DNA of 24,359 nt from Candidatus Methanolliviera sp. GoM_oil (GCA_902158735.1 CABGHG010000008.1:1-24359), one strand, 5' to 3'; positions 7,206 through 16,251 are shown, counted from the stretch's first letter. The notes: a model not told the origin generated them from the sequence alone. Numbers and translations are program-made.

Positions 7206-8258
7206 TCGGGCTCGGACCGGTAGCCTCTTTGTGATCCAAATACCTATCACCGCCATCAGTACTCCTCCTATCATGGAAAAGAGTAGATTTCTGATTGCAC
7301 CTAAACCTGCATTTTCTATGGAGACCACATAAGAGCTTGTCCCCCACAATATTATACCAGTTGCCAAGGTAAAGAAGGGAAAGACGAGTTTTCTTCCATA
7401 CTTGCCCTCCTTAAAATAACTATCTAGGATACTTCCTATGATTAAAAAAATACTTGCAACGACGAACCACCAGACCGACTCATTTATAAAGAGCATTATA
7501 GCGGTCAAATAGCCTTCCGTTGCACCAAGGCATCCCGTTAGCCCCTGTATAATCCCAATCACGACCAACATAATGCCAACTATATACATGATGAAGGATG
7601 CCCTTCCTTCCAAAAGAGACTCTTTCACGGATCCCGCAAATCTTTCCATGGGGTCTCCCCACCCAAGGCTTACTATAAGAATATACACGGCGAGAACAGT
7701 TAGTATGGTAGCAACTACACTTCGTTGAGCGCCGATAAAAAGAGATACCCCATACATCAAGAATACCAGCCCTATCGGCACCAAAAACCTTTTGGAAACT
7801 TTTGGATTGCTAAAAACCTCTTTTAGAAGATAATAAGCGCTCTCTATATTTTCACTCTGTTTGATGACGACTCTTCGGATGGAATCGACCTTGACCCTCG
7901 ATTCAACGATCGGCAGTATGAATTCGTCTTCTGCCCCATCTGACACCAAGATGACGCTATCAAATCCGTATTCATCCAATATGAACTCCAACTGGTTCTT
8001 TATTATTTCATCGGATATATAACCGACCTCTTGATCCCCAGATAGCGTTATTACTTCTACATCTTTTCCCGCTCTCTTTAATTCATCGTAAAGCCTAACG
8101 CCCTCATATATAGCATTTAAGTCCGATTCCCCTGGATCAGCGAGTCCCAATTTCTCGGCCACTTCCAAATTGTTCCCTCTGCCAATAATAGGGGTCTTCA
8201 TCCCCGTCTTCCGCCCTATGTCATCATCCCTATCGATGCAGAGAACGGCGATACTCAT
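7200..8258 (-). CDS. DUF373 family archaeal membrane protein
   Basis: 352 residues. The N-terminal soluble domain (1 to about 150) carries CIDRDDDIGRK (7-17) and SDGAEDEF (106-113), typical of the archaeal DUF373 family. It is followed by about six membrane segments (near 158-176, 181-199, 222-241, 250-278, 290-312 and 323-342). The function is unknown; the acidic clusters could bind metal or nucleotide. ATG 8258 lies one base after the serB stop, so the two are translationally linked in the glyA-serB-DUF373 operon. Confidence 0.88.
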   Translation of the reverse strand: MSIAVLCIDRDDDIGRKTGMKTPIIGRGNNLEVAEKLGLADPGESDLNAIYEGVRLYDELKRAGKDVEVITLSGDQEVGYISDEIIKNQLEFILDEYGFDSVILVSDGAEDEFILPIVESRVKVDSIRRVVIKQSENIESAYYLLKEVFSNPKVSKRFLVPIGLVFLMYGVSLFIGAQRSVVATILTVLAVYILIVSLGWGDPMERFAGSVKESLLEGRASFIMYIVGIMLVVIGIIQGLTGCLGATEGYLTAIMLFINESVWWFVVASIFLIIGSILDSYFKEGKYGRKLVFPFFTLATGIILWGTSSYVVSIENAGLGAIRNLLFSMIGGVLMAVIGIWITKRLPVRARL

Positions 8259-8259
8259 C

Positions 8260-9744
8260 CTAATTCAACTGTCCTCTCTGGAAGAGGAGTAGATCTTTCG
8301 TCGTGATCTTCTCACCCTTCTTAAAACTGCTATATACCTCCTCTGCAACCTTACTCATCCTTCGCTCGCCCCTTGCTTTCTTTGCATCTCGCCCCTTTCT
8401 ACGAAGCGAGTTTAAAATATTTTCGAGATCTCTTAAGTCTCTATCGGTGTTTATAAATTTGTGATGATAGAAATCTGCATCTTTTTGTGACTGCATAAAC
8501 TTTTTATGCAACAGATCGGCCTCTGCTCTGGTTTTATCCGCTTCTTTAAAGGAAGTCATCATTTTATTGTGGCTCTCCTGTGCCGAATCCGAATATTTAG
8601 ATAAACTCTTGCGGCAAATGGCATTTTTTTCTTTAAGATCTTTGGCTTCTCTTAAAAGGCGTCTTAGTTCCTCATTTTCCTCTATCTCACCTTTTTTATG
8701 ATTATATTCCTCTTCCATGTCATATATCTTTCTGACCAGATCTCGTTCTTTCTCAATCGTCAAAACTCGGGTCTGCTGCTCAAACCCAAGTTTATCTATC
8801 TCTACCTTCAGTTGATTTAGATCTTTTCCCCCAATATTTCCCGTAGCTTTCAGATCTTCTATCTTTTTGTGGATAAGCTTTAACCGCTTATTTAAGTCGC
8901 TTCTCTTCTTCTTACACTCCCTCAATACTTTGTTACCCGCATCTCTCTCCCGCTTGTAGTCTCTTGACTTCTTTATAAACTCGTTCGTTTTTTTATTCAG
9001 CTCATCTCTTCTTTTTGCATATTTGCCCGCCTCGGAGTTCAGCTCGTCTCTCTTTTGCCTAAAGGTTTCCACCTCTATGACCAATATTTTCTTCCGCCTT
9101 ATCAGGTTATCCAGGATCTCTTCTTGTTCCCCTTTTAAAAAGGGGATCGCTTTAGAGAGGTCTTTGCCCCTGATGATTATATCCGCGGCCTTATGCAGAA
9201 TAGTCGTAGAATTAAAGGCGATTGATCGACCAGCTATCTCAAACAACTCGAGATCGTTTGCACCGTCTCCGATGACGATGCAATCTTCCGGGTCTATCCC
9301 TTCCTTCTCACACAGTCTTTCAAATACCAAGCTCTTTGACTTACCCACGATCGGGGTTTTAACTCGTCCTGTGGCAATGCCGTCTTTCATGGATAGTTCG
9401 TTGGATATGACGTAATCTGCCCCTAAGAGATCTCCGAAATATTCTGCCGAGTCTTTAAAGCTTCCAGTTATTATTGCAATCTTATAGCCCGCGCTTTTTG
9501 CCTCGGAGATGAGTTCCCTTGCACCATTCATCAAGGGGATATTCATAAACGCCCTTCTCATCTCTTCTTCTTTCAATCCCTTTAACATCTCAACTCTCTT
9601 CTTCAAAGCCGCGTCGTAATTTATCTCTCCCTTCATCGCATCTCTCGTAATTACAGATACTTTTTCCCCCTTACCAACGGCCTTGGCGACCTCATCGATC
9701 ACCTCTCCATCTATAAGTGTACCATCCAAGTCAAATACTATCAT
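8260..9744 (-). CDS. serB: phosphoserine phosphatase (SerB) fused to a long coiled coil
   Basis: Residues 1 to about 205 are a complete HAD-type phosphoserine phosphatase: nucleophile D5 and D7 in FDLDGT, ITGS (92-95) and GDGAND (159-164) for Mg2+. It would release serine from phosphoserine, which glyA can then use. From about 206 to 470 the chain becomes a highly charged Lys/Glu/Arg-rich coiled coil like archaeal COG1340 proteins. It ends in a short tail with VYSSFKKGEKITTKDLLLFQ. The ordinary enzyme is about 210 residues, so this one is more than twice as long. ATG 9744 overlaps the glyA stop (ATGA), which fixes the start. An upstream in-frame extension to 9792 lies within glyA and is rejected. 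Confidence 0.9.
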   Translation of the reverse strand: MIVFDLDGTLIDGEVIDEVAKAVGKGEKVSVITRDAMKGEINYDAALKKRVEMLKGLKEEEMRRAFMNIPLMNGARELISEAKSAGYKIAIITGSFKDSAEYFGDLLGADYVISNELSMKDGIATGRVKTPIVGKSKSLVFERLCEKEGIDPEDCIVIGDGANDLELFEIAGRSIAFNSTTILHKAADIIIRGKDLSKAIPFLKGEQEEILDNLIRRKKILVIEVETFRQKRDELNSEAGKYAKRRDELNKKTNEFIKKSRDYKRERDAGNKVLRECKKKRSDLNKRLKLIHKKIEDLKATGNIGGKDLNQLKVEIDKLGFEQQTRVLTIEKERDLVRKIYDMEEEYNHKKGEIEENEELRRLLREAKDLKEKNAICRKSLSKYSDSAQESHNKMMTSFKEADKTRAEADLLHKKFMQSQKDADFYHHKFINTDRDLRDLENILNSLRRKGRDAKKARGERRMSKVAEEVYSSFKKGEKITTKDLLLFQRGQLN

Positions 9745-11051
9745 TCGCAATCGATGAACGCCCCTTTTAATAATATATTTGAAATATTGCAAGAAAAATC
9801 ATATGCTCCACCCGTATCAAAGCAATAGTGAACGTGTTGATACCTCTTCTTCATCTCCACCGCATCCTTCTTGACTCTCTCCGGTGGCTCCTCTTTTAAT
9901 AAAACCCTCTCCAAAAATTCCGCTACCTCTTTCATCTCTTCCTCCTTCATTCCAATGCGAGTCAACTCCTGGGTACCAATTCGTATCCCAGAGGGCTTAT
10001 CTGCATCCATATCACTATCTAACGGAAGTAAATTACCATTTAGAATTATGCTAGCATCTTCAAGCCGAACTGCCACCTCTTTTCCACCACCAAGATCCGC
10101 CACATCTATTACTATCTGATGCGACTCAGTAAAATCATATCGCTTGCAGAGGGCGTTGAAACCCATCTTATATAAAACCTTTGCTATATGCTTGGCATTT
10201 TTTATGATCTGTTCGGCGTATTCCTGCCCAAATGCCTTCATCTCCGCCAACGTGATCCCGAAGGCAGCCAGATGGTGCAGGTGATGATTGCTGACGGTGC
10301 CAGGAAAAACTGCTGAATCTATCTCTCTGGCAAGCTCTTTTTTACAGAAGATTATGCCTCCTTGGGGGCCAGGAAAGGTTTTGTGCGTCGATGCCGTCAA
10401 GATGTCCGCGCCCTCCCTCAATGGATCTTGAAATTTTCCTCCTGCAATCAAACCAAGAACGTGGGCACCATCATAGACGATCTTTGCGCCGATCTCTCTC
10501 GCGGCATCCACCGCCTCTTTGACCGGATGAGGGAACAAAAAGAGACTCGCCCCGAATAGAACTATCTTAGGTTTAACCTCCAGTATCTCTTCGACCATCA
10601 TCTCTTCATCTATATTCATCTTCTTGGCATCAAAAGGGTGATGATAAACTTTCAAGCCCCTTAAACCGGCAGAAGAATATTTTACATGACTTATATGCCC
10701 CCCATCGGAGACCTTAAGCGAAATTATTTTATCCCCTGGCTTGGAAAAAGCAAAAAAAGCGGCCAGGTTGGCATTAACCCCCGATATTGGCTGAACATTC
10801 ACATGTTCGGCTTTAAAGAGATCTTTGGCAATTTCTATCGTTTTCGCCTCTATCTCATCGATGTACTTACAGCCCTGATAGAACCTTTGACCCACCTTAC
10901 CCTCGGCATATCTATGGGAAAGATCGGATGAGAGGAGGCTTCTTGCCAGAGGGCTCATCACATTTTCGCTCGCTATCAAGGGAATTGCATCTCTCCAATA
11001 AGATTGATGCGATCTTACGGCATTAAGTATATGGACAATGTCGGCGTTCAC
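9741..11051 (-). CDS. glyA: serine hydroxymethyltransferase, archaeal type
   Basis: PLP enzyme that converts serine to glycine and passes the one-carbon unit to a pterin (tetrahydromethanopterin in methanogen-type archaea, by family knowledge). 436 residues. Seen: SENVMSP near the N-terminus, HRYAEGKVGQRFYQG, YDGAH with D194 and H197, and STHKTFPGPQGG with the PLP lysine K224. Start is GTG 11051 preceded by AGAGGATTA. A CTTAAATTTAA box upstream gives it its own promoter. It is the first gene of glyA-serB-DUF373 and ends in a 4-base overlap with serB. Confidence 0.95.
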   Translation of the reverse strand: MNADIVHILNAVRSHQSYWRDAIPLIASENVMSPLARSLLSSDLSHRYAEGKVGQRFYQGCKYIDEIEAKTIEIAKDLFKAEHVNVQPISGVNANLAAFFAFSKPGDKIISLKVSDGGHISHVKYSSAGLRGLKVYHHPFDAKKMNIDEEMMVEEILEVKPKIVLFGASLFLFPHPVKEAVDAAREIGAKIVYDGAHVLGLIAGGKFQDPLREGADILTASTHKTFPGPQGGIIFCKKELAREIDSAVFPGTVSNHHLHHLAAFGITLAEMKAFGQEYAEQIIKNAKHIAKVLYKMGFNALCKRYDFTESHQIVIDVADLGGGKEVAVRLEDASIILNGNLLPLDSDMDADKPSGIRIGTQELTRIGMKEEEMKEVAEFLERVLLKEEPPERVKKDAVEMKKRYQHVHYCFDTGGAYDFSCNISNILLKGAFIDCE

Positions 11052-11070
11052 TAATCCTCTGCCAATATCT

Positions 11071-11083
11071 GGTTAAATTTAAG
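11071..11083 (-). promoter_or_regulatory. TATA-like promoter of the glyA operon
   Basis: On the minus strand the sequence is CTTAAATTTAACC, centred about 26 bases before GTG 11051. The predicted start of transcription therefore lies at or next to the start codon. It separates glyA from prs, which ends 88 bases upstream. Confidence 0.45.
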
Positions 11084-11139
11084 CTTTTTCATTCTTCGGG
11101 GTTATCAACTTTGGGGAATGTATCAGAAGAAGACTAAAG

Positions 11140-11982
11140 TTACCGTAACTTCTCCGCGATCAAAGGGGCAACTGAGACCAGACTCGTTATCTTCTCAAGC
11201 GTATCCGTCGATATTACCTCTTTTATCCCAGATTGACACAATTTTAGGAGTGTGGATCCCACCAAAACGGGATGCACACAGAAGGCATAGATATCAATCG
11301 CCCCCTCCTCTTTGAGCATTTTAGATGCCCCTATAACCGTACCACCGGTTGAGATCATATCGTCCAATATGACCGCACTCCTCCCTTTTATATCAAACTT
11401 TTTCGGTTTCATGACTATATCATCGGCCGAGATCCGCGTCTTTTCCAAGAAATCATAATCAAAATCATTTGAGACGGCGTTCGAGACGGCGTCCAAAGAT
11501 CCTTCATCTGGTGCGATGAATAGAGGATCCTTCAGATCCATCTCTTGTATATATTTTACGAGGAGGGGCATTGCATCCAGATCTTCTGCCGGCGAGGGAA
11601 AAAAATTTAGAATATCTTTATCGTGGATATTCACCGTATATACTCGGTCTGCCCTTATAGATCTCGCGATCGCCCTTGCACTGATAGGCTCCCCCACATC
11701 AAATATCTTATCCTGCCTCGAATATCCAAAGTATGGAATGAAGACCGTCTTTTTTCTTGCCATTTCACAGGCATCGATCAACTCCATCAGATAGATGATA
11801 TCAGAATCGGACGGTGTGCTTTGAATGATCGCCACCTCTTCTCCTTCGACGGGAGCTGAAATTCTGCAATACTTCTCCCCGTCTGGAAAGACCTTATATT
11901 CTACAGGAACCAGTTCAACACCCAATAGATCAGAGACTCTTTTAGATAAAAGTTGAGAAGAGGGTCCTCCAATGATCCTCAT
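11140..11982 (-). CDS. prs: ribose-phosphate diphosphokinase (PRPP synthase)
   Basis: Makes PRPP from ribose 5-phosphate and ATP for purine, pyrimidine, His and Trp synthesis. 280 residues, close to other archaeal enzymes. Seen: FPDGEKY (32-38), FGYSRQDK (85-92) for ATP, the NIHDKD segment (118-123), and the PRPP loop VILDDMISTGGT (204-215). ATG 11982 overlaps the stop of the hydrogenase-like small-subunit gene (ATGA), so translation is coupled to that electron-transfer module. That is an unexpected partnership. The position is where a hydrogenase large subunit would usually sit. Confidence 0.95.
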   Translation of the reverse strand: MRIIGGPSSQLLSKRVSDLLGVELVPVEYKVFPDGEKYCRISAPVEGEEVAIIQSTPSDSDIIYLMELIDACEMARKKTVFIPYFGYSRQDKIFDVGEPISARAIARSIRADRVYTVNIHDKDILNFFPSPAEDLDAMPLLVKYIQEMDLKDPLFIAPDEGSLDAVSNAVSNDFDYDFLEKTRISADDIVMKPKKFDIKGRSAVILDDMISTGGTVIGASKMLKEEGAIDIYAFCVHPVLVGSTLLKLCQSGIKEVISTDTLEKITSLVSVAPLIAEKLR

Positions 11983-13166
11983 GCGTTCACTCTTTCAATT
12001 AACGCCCTTAAATACTTTCCACTGGCAGGAACCTCCGCGATGAATGTCTTTTCACCATTAGACCATGCTGCCACGAAGGATCTGATCTCTTCACCATTCT
12101 CCTTTATTATGACAGGAATATTCTTACCATTCATCCGCTCATAAAATAAATTTGCACCCGTTCCGAGTTTATGATAGATCTCTCTCGTAAAGTCCATAAT
12201 CATCTTCTTCGGCTCATCCACCGCAAAAGAAGTGACAAAACCAAGCGTCGATGGCAGAAGAACGGTAACACCGAGCTGATCTTCACTCTCCTCTAATATG
12301 TTGAATACAGTCGTTTTTAGATCTCTTGGAGAAAATTTATCGATTATCTCGTTCAAGTCTATACCCGTGGCACTTTCAACGGTTTTTGTGGAATAGATCT
12401 TCTTAATTTCTACGTTCTGAACGGATCTTTCATATCCGTGGGAATTGATGATCTGTTTCCAACTCCTGCTGAATGCACAGGTTCTCCCTATCCGATCATA
12501 CTTATTTGAGAGATCCTTCTTATCCAGACCGTACTTATCCATAATCTCGATGGTGGAGCTCAAATTTCCGTCATCCAACGGTCCCCTGCAACCTTCACAC
12601 GGTTTTCCGTTATCTGTACAAGGAGCACCACAGCCTGCCTCTGTCAAAGGCCCCAAACAGAGCTCTCCCCTCTCTAAAAGGCACGGATTTCCATTCATCC
12701 TGCATTCGACACAGACAGGATAGTGCTTTCTGAAAGGTTTCTTATCCATCAGAACAGATCTGATATAATAGGAAAATTCGCTCGTATTTATCGGACAACC
12801 TCTTATCATGTAATCCACGTCTATGGCGCTCTTTACAGGTTTTAATCTCCATGGAGGGTCAAATTTGACCTCTTCTCCAATAAAATCCCCTGGAGATGGT
12901 ATGCCACCGAAACAGGCGCATGCGCCCACTGCCATAACCGTCTTTGCCCTCTCCCTCACCTCTTTTAAGAGGGATTCTTCTTCTTCCTTTGAGATACCAC
13001 CCTCGACCAACAAAAGATCATATCTCTCCTCCAGACCATCTTTTTCCGGATGAGAGATATCCAAAAATTTCATCGTCTCCTTTAGATCCTTATCTTCTTT
13101 AAAGAGCTCAAATTGACACGTTCCGCACGTCGTCAATCTCACCACTGCTGCTTTTGCTTTCTCCAT
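11979..13166 (-). CDS. hydrogenase small-subunit-like Fe-S protein with C-terminal extension (HydD/MvhG type)
   Basis: Resembles the delta subunit of archaeal sulfhydrogenase and the MvhG small subunit. These carry three Fe-S clusters that wire a NiFe large subunit to its partners. The proximal cluster ligands C14, C17 (TTCGTC), C83 (GACAC) and C124 (RGCP) are present. Further Cys at 152, 155, 162, 170, 179, 183, 190 and 193 can hold two more clusters. 395 residues against roughly 260-300 for the family: from about residue 245 there is an extra domain with no Cys and no motif I know. Start ATG 13166 is preceded by GGAGTAATCT. No NiFe large subunit is in the window. The downstream gene is prs, overlapping by 4 bases. 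Confidence 0.85.
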   Translation of the reverse strand: MEKAKAAVVRLTTCGTCQFELFKEDKDLKETMKFLDISHPEKDGLEERYDLLLVEGGISKEEEESLLKEVRERAKTVMAVGACACFGGIPSPGDFIGEEVKFDPPWRLKPVKSAIDVDYMIRGCPINTSEFSYYIRSVLMDKKPFRKHYPVCVECRMNGNPCLLERGELCLGPLTEAGCGAPCTDNGKPCEGCRGPLDDGNLSSTIEIMDKYGLDKKDLSNKYDRIGRTCAFSRSWKQIINSHGYERSVQNVEIKKIYSTKTVESATGIDLNEIIDKFSPRDLKTTVFNILEESEDQLGVTVLLPSTLGFVTSFAVDEPKKMIMDFTREIYHKLGTGANLFYERMNGKNIPVIIKENGEEIRSFVAAWSNGEKTFIAEVPASGKYLRALIERVNA

Positions 13167-13175
13167 AGATTACTC

Positions 13176-13997
13176 CTATAAGGCTCCGGGTTGCTTCTTC
13201 ATCTCTGCGTATGTGAATACCGGCCCGTCCATACAGACATACTTTGAACCAACGTTGCAGTGTCCGCATTTTCCAACCCCACATTTCATATGCCTCTCGA
13301 GTGTAGATAAGATCATATCGTCTTTAAAACCGAGCTTTGCCAGATCCATCGTGACGAAGTGGAACATGATCGGCGGACCACAGATAAATACCATCGTATT
13401 TTCAACCTGGATATCCGTTTTATATAATAGACTGCCGACAACACCGACGTTTCCCGTCCAAGTATCGTCCCCCCGATCAACCGTCGTTAAGACCTCAAAT
13501 CCATCTATCTTTGACCATCTATCCCATTCCCACTTGAAGAGGTGATCTTTCGGTGTTCTAGCACCAGAGAGAATCCACACCTTTCCATAGTCTCTCCTGT
13601 TGTCCGCGATATAATTAATCAGAGATCTCAAGGGAGCCAAACCCAGACCTCCTGCGATGAAGACCGCATTCTTACCCTTCAATTCTTCGATGGGAAAACC
13701 ATTCCCCCATGGACCCCTTACCCCAATCTTGTCTCCAATTTCTAACTTATGAAGAGCTTTTGTAACGTTCCCAACATCTCTTACACAGAGCTGAAAACAA
13801 TCCTTCTCTGTCGGAGAAGAGGTGATCGAGATCGGCGCCTCCCCATAACCGAAAATTGTAAGCTGTAAGCATTGACCCGGAATATTATTTAAATTTCCTC
13901 CCTCTGGCAATCCAAACGTGAACGTGACGGTGTCGGGAGTTTCTGCTATTTTATCCTTTAAAACTGCGATTCTTGGTAAATACAAGCTCTCATTCAT
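13176..13997 (-). CDS. FAD/NAD(P)-binding [2Fe-2S] reductase subunit (HydG / AsrB type)
   Basis: Gamma subunit of the sulfhydrogenase/anaerobic sulfite reductase class, in the ferredoxin-NADP reductase superfamily. It passes electrons between NAD(P)H and Fe-S clusters. 273 residues. Seen: flavin-binding region with APISITS (54-60), nucleotide-binding GGLGLAPL (116-123), CGPP (206-209), and C239, C244, C247, C255 (KCGVGKCGHC...YVC) for a [2Fe-2S] cluster. Its ATG overlaps the stop of the beta-like gene (ATGA). Substrate, NADH or NADPH, cannot be told. Confidence 0.9.
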   Translation of the reverse strand: MNESLYLPRIAVLKDKIAETPDTVTFTFGLPEGGNLNNIPGQCLQLTIFGYGEAPISITSSPTEKDCFQLCVRDVGNVTKALHKLEIGDKIGVRGPWGNGFPIEELKGKNAVFIAGGLGLAPLRSLINYIADNRRDYGKVWILSGARTPKDHLFKWEWDRWSKIDGFEVLTTVDRGDDTWTGNVGVVGSLLYKTDIQVENTMVFICGPPIMFHFVTMDLAKLGFKDDMILSTLERHMKCGVGKCGHCNVGSKYVCMDGPVFTYAEMKKQPGAL

Positions 13998-14992
13998 TTA
14001 GATTCACTCCTTAACAGATTTATCACCCTCGTACAATCGATATCAGCCGGACATACATTTATACATCTTCCGCATCCCGTACAACCAGAGACGCCATATT
14101 TATCGTCAAAATAAGAGAACTTATGCAATATCCGTTGTTTCAGCCTCGATGTTCTATCCTTTCTGAAGTTGAACCCACCCGCAACGAGCGTGAAATCAGT
14201 GAGGACGCATCCGTCCCAGATCCTCTTTCTCTCTCCGTTCTTTCCGTCCAAACCTATGTCATCCACAACGTTGTAGCAGAAACACGTTGGGCAGACCAAG
14301 ACGCACTTTCCGCATCCCAGACATTTTTCTCCGAAATCGTTCCAGAGATCGCTCTCGTATTTTTTGAGCATGAGTTCCGGGAGATCATCTGTCTCAACCC
14401 CCCTTATAAATCCCTCCAACTTTGGTCTCTCTATATCCTTTCCGTCTTTGAATATATCCATCGAATTGACGATTCTATCGCCTTTTTCACTTCCGATCTC
14501 CACCCCATATTCGTCTCCGCCGTCGATCAACATCAGATCGTAGCCGTCTTCAACACGATCCGTTCCCATCGAGCCGCAGAAACAGGATTCGCTTGGATGG
14601 GTACAATAGACGCCGATGATCAAAGCGTGTTCTCTCCTCTTTTTATAGAACGGATCGAATTTATCGTCGAGATACACCATATCGAACCTAATCAGGGCGT
14701 TTATATCACAGGGGTGTGCACCAAGAATGCAGATCTCATCTGCTTTCGGTTCACTCTTGAATTTTATCTCTTCTTTATCAGAAAGATCATATTCGAGAAT
14801 GATCTCTTCAGGAGGAAAGAAGAACTTCTTTATCGGTAATATGGTGCTCGGATAATCCAATACTACCTTATCTTCATCTTCGACAAAATCAAAGGCGTAT
14901 TCACCATCCCTCTCCTGTGGCGCCGCAACTTTATATGATCTTTTAAGCTCTCTCACAAACGATGCAACATCCTCTTTAAAAAGCCTCTTCAT
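13994..14992 (-). CDS. two-[4Fe-4S] electron-transfer subunit (HydB / AsrA type)
   Basis: Beta-type subunit of sulfhydrogenase / anaerobic sulfite reductase subunit A. 332 residues. Two ferredoxin motifs: C224, C227, C230, C234 and C304, C307, C310, C314. Other Cys in GAHPCDINA (C95) and THPSESCFCG (C137, C139) match family positions. The start is backed by GGAGGTGGAT at 15001-15010, the best ribosome-binding site of the cluster. It is the first gene of the beta-gamma-delta-prs unit. In the classical operon a large subunit (alpha) would follow delta, but none is seen. Confidence 0.88.
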   Translation of the reverse strand: MKRLFKEDVASFVRELKRSYKVAAPQERDGEYAFDFVEDEDKVVLDYPSTILPIKKFFFPPEEIILEYDLSDKEEIKFKSEPKADEICILGAHPCDINALIRFDMVYLDDKFDPFYKKRREHALIIGVYCTHPSESCFCGSMGTDRVEDGYDLMLIDGGDEYGVEIGSEKGDRIVNSMDIFKDGKDIERPKLEGFIRGVETDDLPELMLKKYESDLWNDFGEKCLGCGKCVLVCPTCFCYNVVDDIGLDGKNGERKRIWDGCVLTDFTLVAGGFNFRKDRTSRLKQRILHKFSYFDDKYGVSGCTGCGRCINVCPADIDCTRVINLLRSESK

Positions 14993-15000
14993 CTTATAGG

Positions 15001-15010
15001 ATCCACCTCC
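15001..15010 (-). promoter_or_regulatory. strong ribosome-binding site of the hydB-like gene
   Basis: GGAGGTGGAT on the minus strand, 8 bases before ATG 14992, is near-complete complementarity to the archaeal 16S 3' end. It fixes the start of the first gene of the hydrogenase-like unit. Confidence 0.7.
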
Positions 15011-15035
15011 AATTCCAAAATTAAGCTTTTCGATA

Positions 15036-16229
15036 TTAAATTATCGCTGATTTGCCTCTCTCAACATATCTTTTCATGAACTCCATAACACCTTCAAGCT
15101 CTTCTTCGGTGATATCTTTTATCTGGGTTTCGTCTATCCTTCCATCTGACGCCAACGCGATTCTCACAAGGAGGGGATCGTTTAGAGGTCTTCCTATCTG
15201 GGAGAGCATGCTTACATACACCTCTTTAGCACCGGAGACCTCCCATATCTCCTCGGCAAGATGATTCGATAGGAGATTATAGATCTTTCCAACGTGGCTA
15301 ACAGGATTTTTCCCCGCAGGAGCTTCCAAACTTACGGGCCTGTTGTAGGGCACGATTCCGTTCGTTCTGTTCCCTCTCCCTACCTGTCCGTCATCTCCCA
15401 TCTCGGCAGAGGTACCGGTAACCGTCAAATAAACTCCGTTTTCCCCCCTATTCTTCCGATCGAGTGCATTCGAAGATATCTTGACGTTTCGCTCACTCAT
15501 TCCATCTATCTGTAACTGGATATCTTCCAAAATCTCTTCTTTCTGCCTGAAATAATCCTTTTCATCTGCAACAAATCTATCCACAAAAGAGTTGGCGATC
15601 GTCACATCTATGTTATCTTTTATGCGGCACGCCATCACCTTGACGTCTTCCCCGCTCACCGGGAATCTCCTCTTAAAATCTTCTGAATTTATATATCGCT
15701 CCGTCTCATAGACCATCTTTTCTGTGTAGGAGAGAGGAGCATAAGCCATTCCAAGAGAGGTGTCGTTTGCTTCCGGCATTTCGCCTCCTCTTTCAAAGAT
15801 ATCACTAAGATTTCCGGATCCGCCTTTTGTCTCTACCTGATACCTGATCTCTTCTTCCGGATCCAAGAACCTGAAATTTTCTCTTATCCAGTCTTTGGTC
15901 GACCTCAAAGCGATCTCTTTTATCGGTATATCTTCCCCATCCACTTCTTCGACCGCCCTTCCGGAGAAGAAGATGAGACTTGGTATGATAACTTTCCCTC
16001 CGCCAAATTTTGGCTCCGTCTTCCCTCCGACCACATCCCCCTTATCGACGTTATGGTGAAGTATGCGTCCAAACCTCTTTAGATATTCTCTACAGAGGGC
16101 AAGAGAGAACTCTTCCATTATGCTGTCAATCATGAAGTCCGGATGCCCAAGCCCTTTCCTCTCGACGATCTCTATATTTTGATCTTCGATCAAAACCCCG
16201 CTGATCTTCTCAACTTCTATTCTTCCCAC
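15036..16229 (-). CDS. mat: S-adenosylmethionine synthetase, archaeal type
   Basis: Makes SAM from methionine and ATP. It supplies MoaA here and methyltransferases in general. 397 residues, family length. Seen: RKGLGHPD (24-31) near the N-terminus, HHNVDKGDVVGGK (58-70), KFGGGK, EANDTSLG, and the Gly-rich GDDGQVGRGNR segment typical of archaeal MAT, which differs from the bacterial MetK family. Start is GTG 16229, preceded by GGTGATGAT. The overlapping ATG codons are out of frame. sepF ends 22 bases upstream on the same strand. Confidence 0.95.
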   Translation of the reverse strand: MGRIEVEKISGVLIEDQNIEIVERKGLGHPDFMIDSIMEEFSLALCREYLKRFGRILHHNVDKGDVVGGKTEPKFGGGKVIIPSLIFFSGRAVEEVDGEDIPIKEIALRSTKDWIRENFRFLDPEEEIRYQVETKGGSGNLSDIFERGGEMPEANDTSLGMAYAPLSYTEKMVYETERYINSEDFKRRFPVSGEDVKVMACRIKDNIDVTIANSFVDRFVADEKDYFRQKEEILEDIQLQIDGMSERNVKISSNALDRKNRGENGVYLTVTGTSAEMGDDGQVGRGNRTNGIVPYNRPVSLEAPAGKNPVSHVGKIYNLLSNHLAEEIWEVSGAKEVYVSMLSQIGRPLNDPLLVRIALASDGRIDETQIKDITEEELEGVMEFMKRYVERGKSAII

Positions 16230-16251
16230 ATCATCACCAAAAGCAAGGAAC

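Noticed and set aside
14123..14839. 238-codon plus-strand open frame
   Set aside because: It is antisense to the hydB-like gene, whose ferredoxin motifs, ribosome-binding site and operon position are clear. The antisense product has no recognisable motif.
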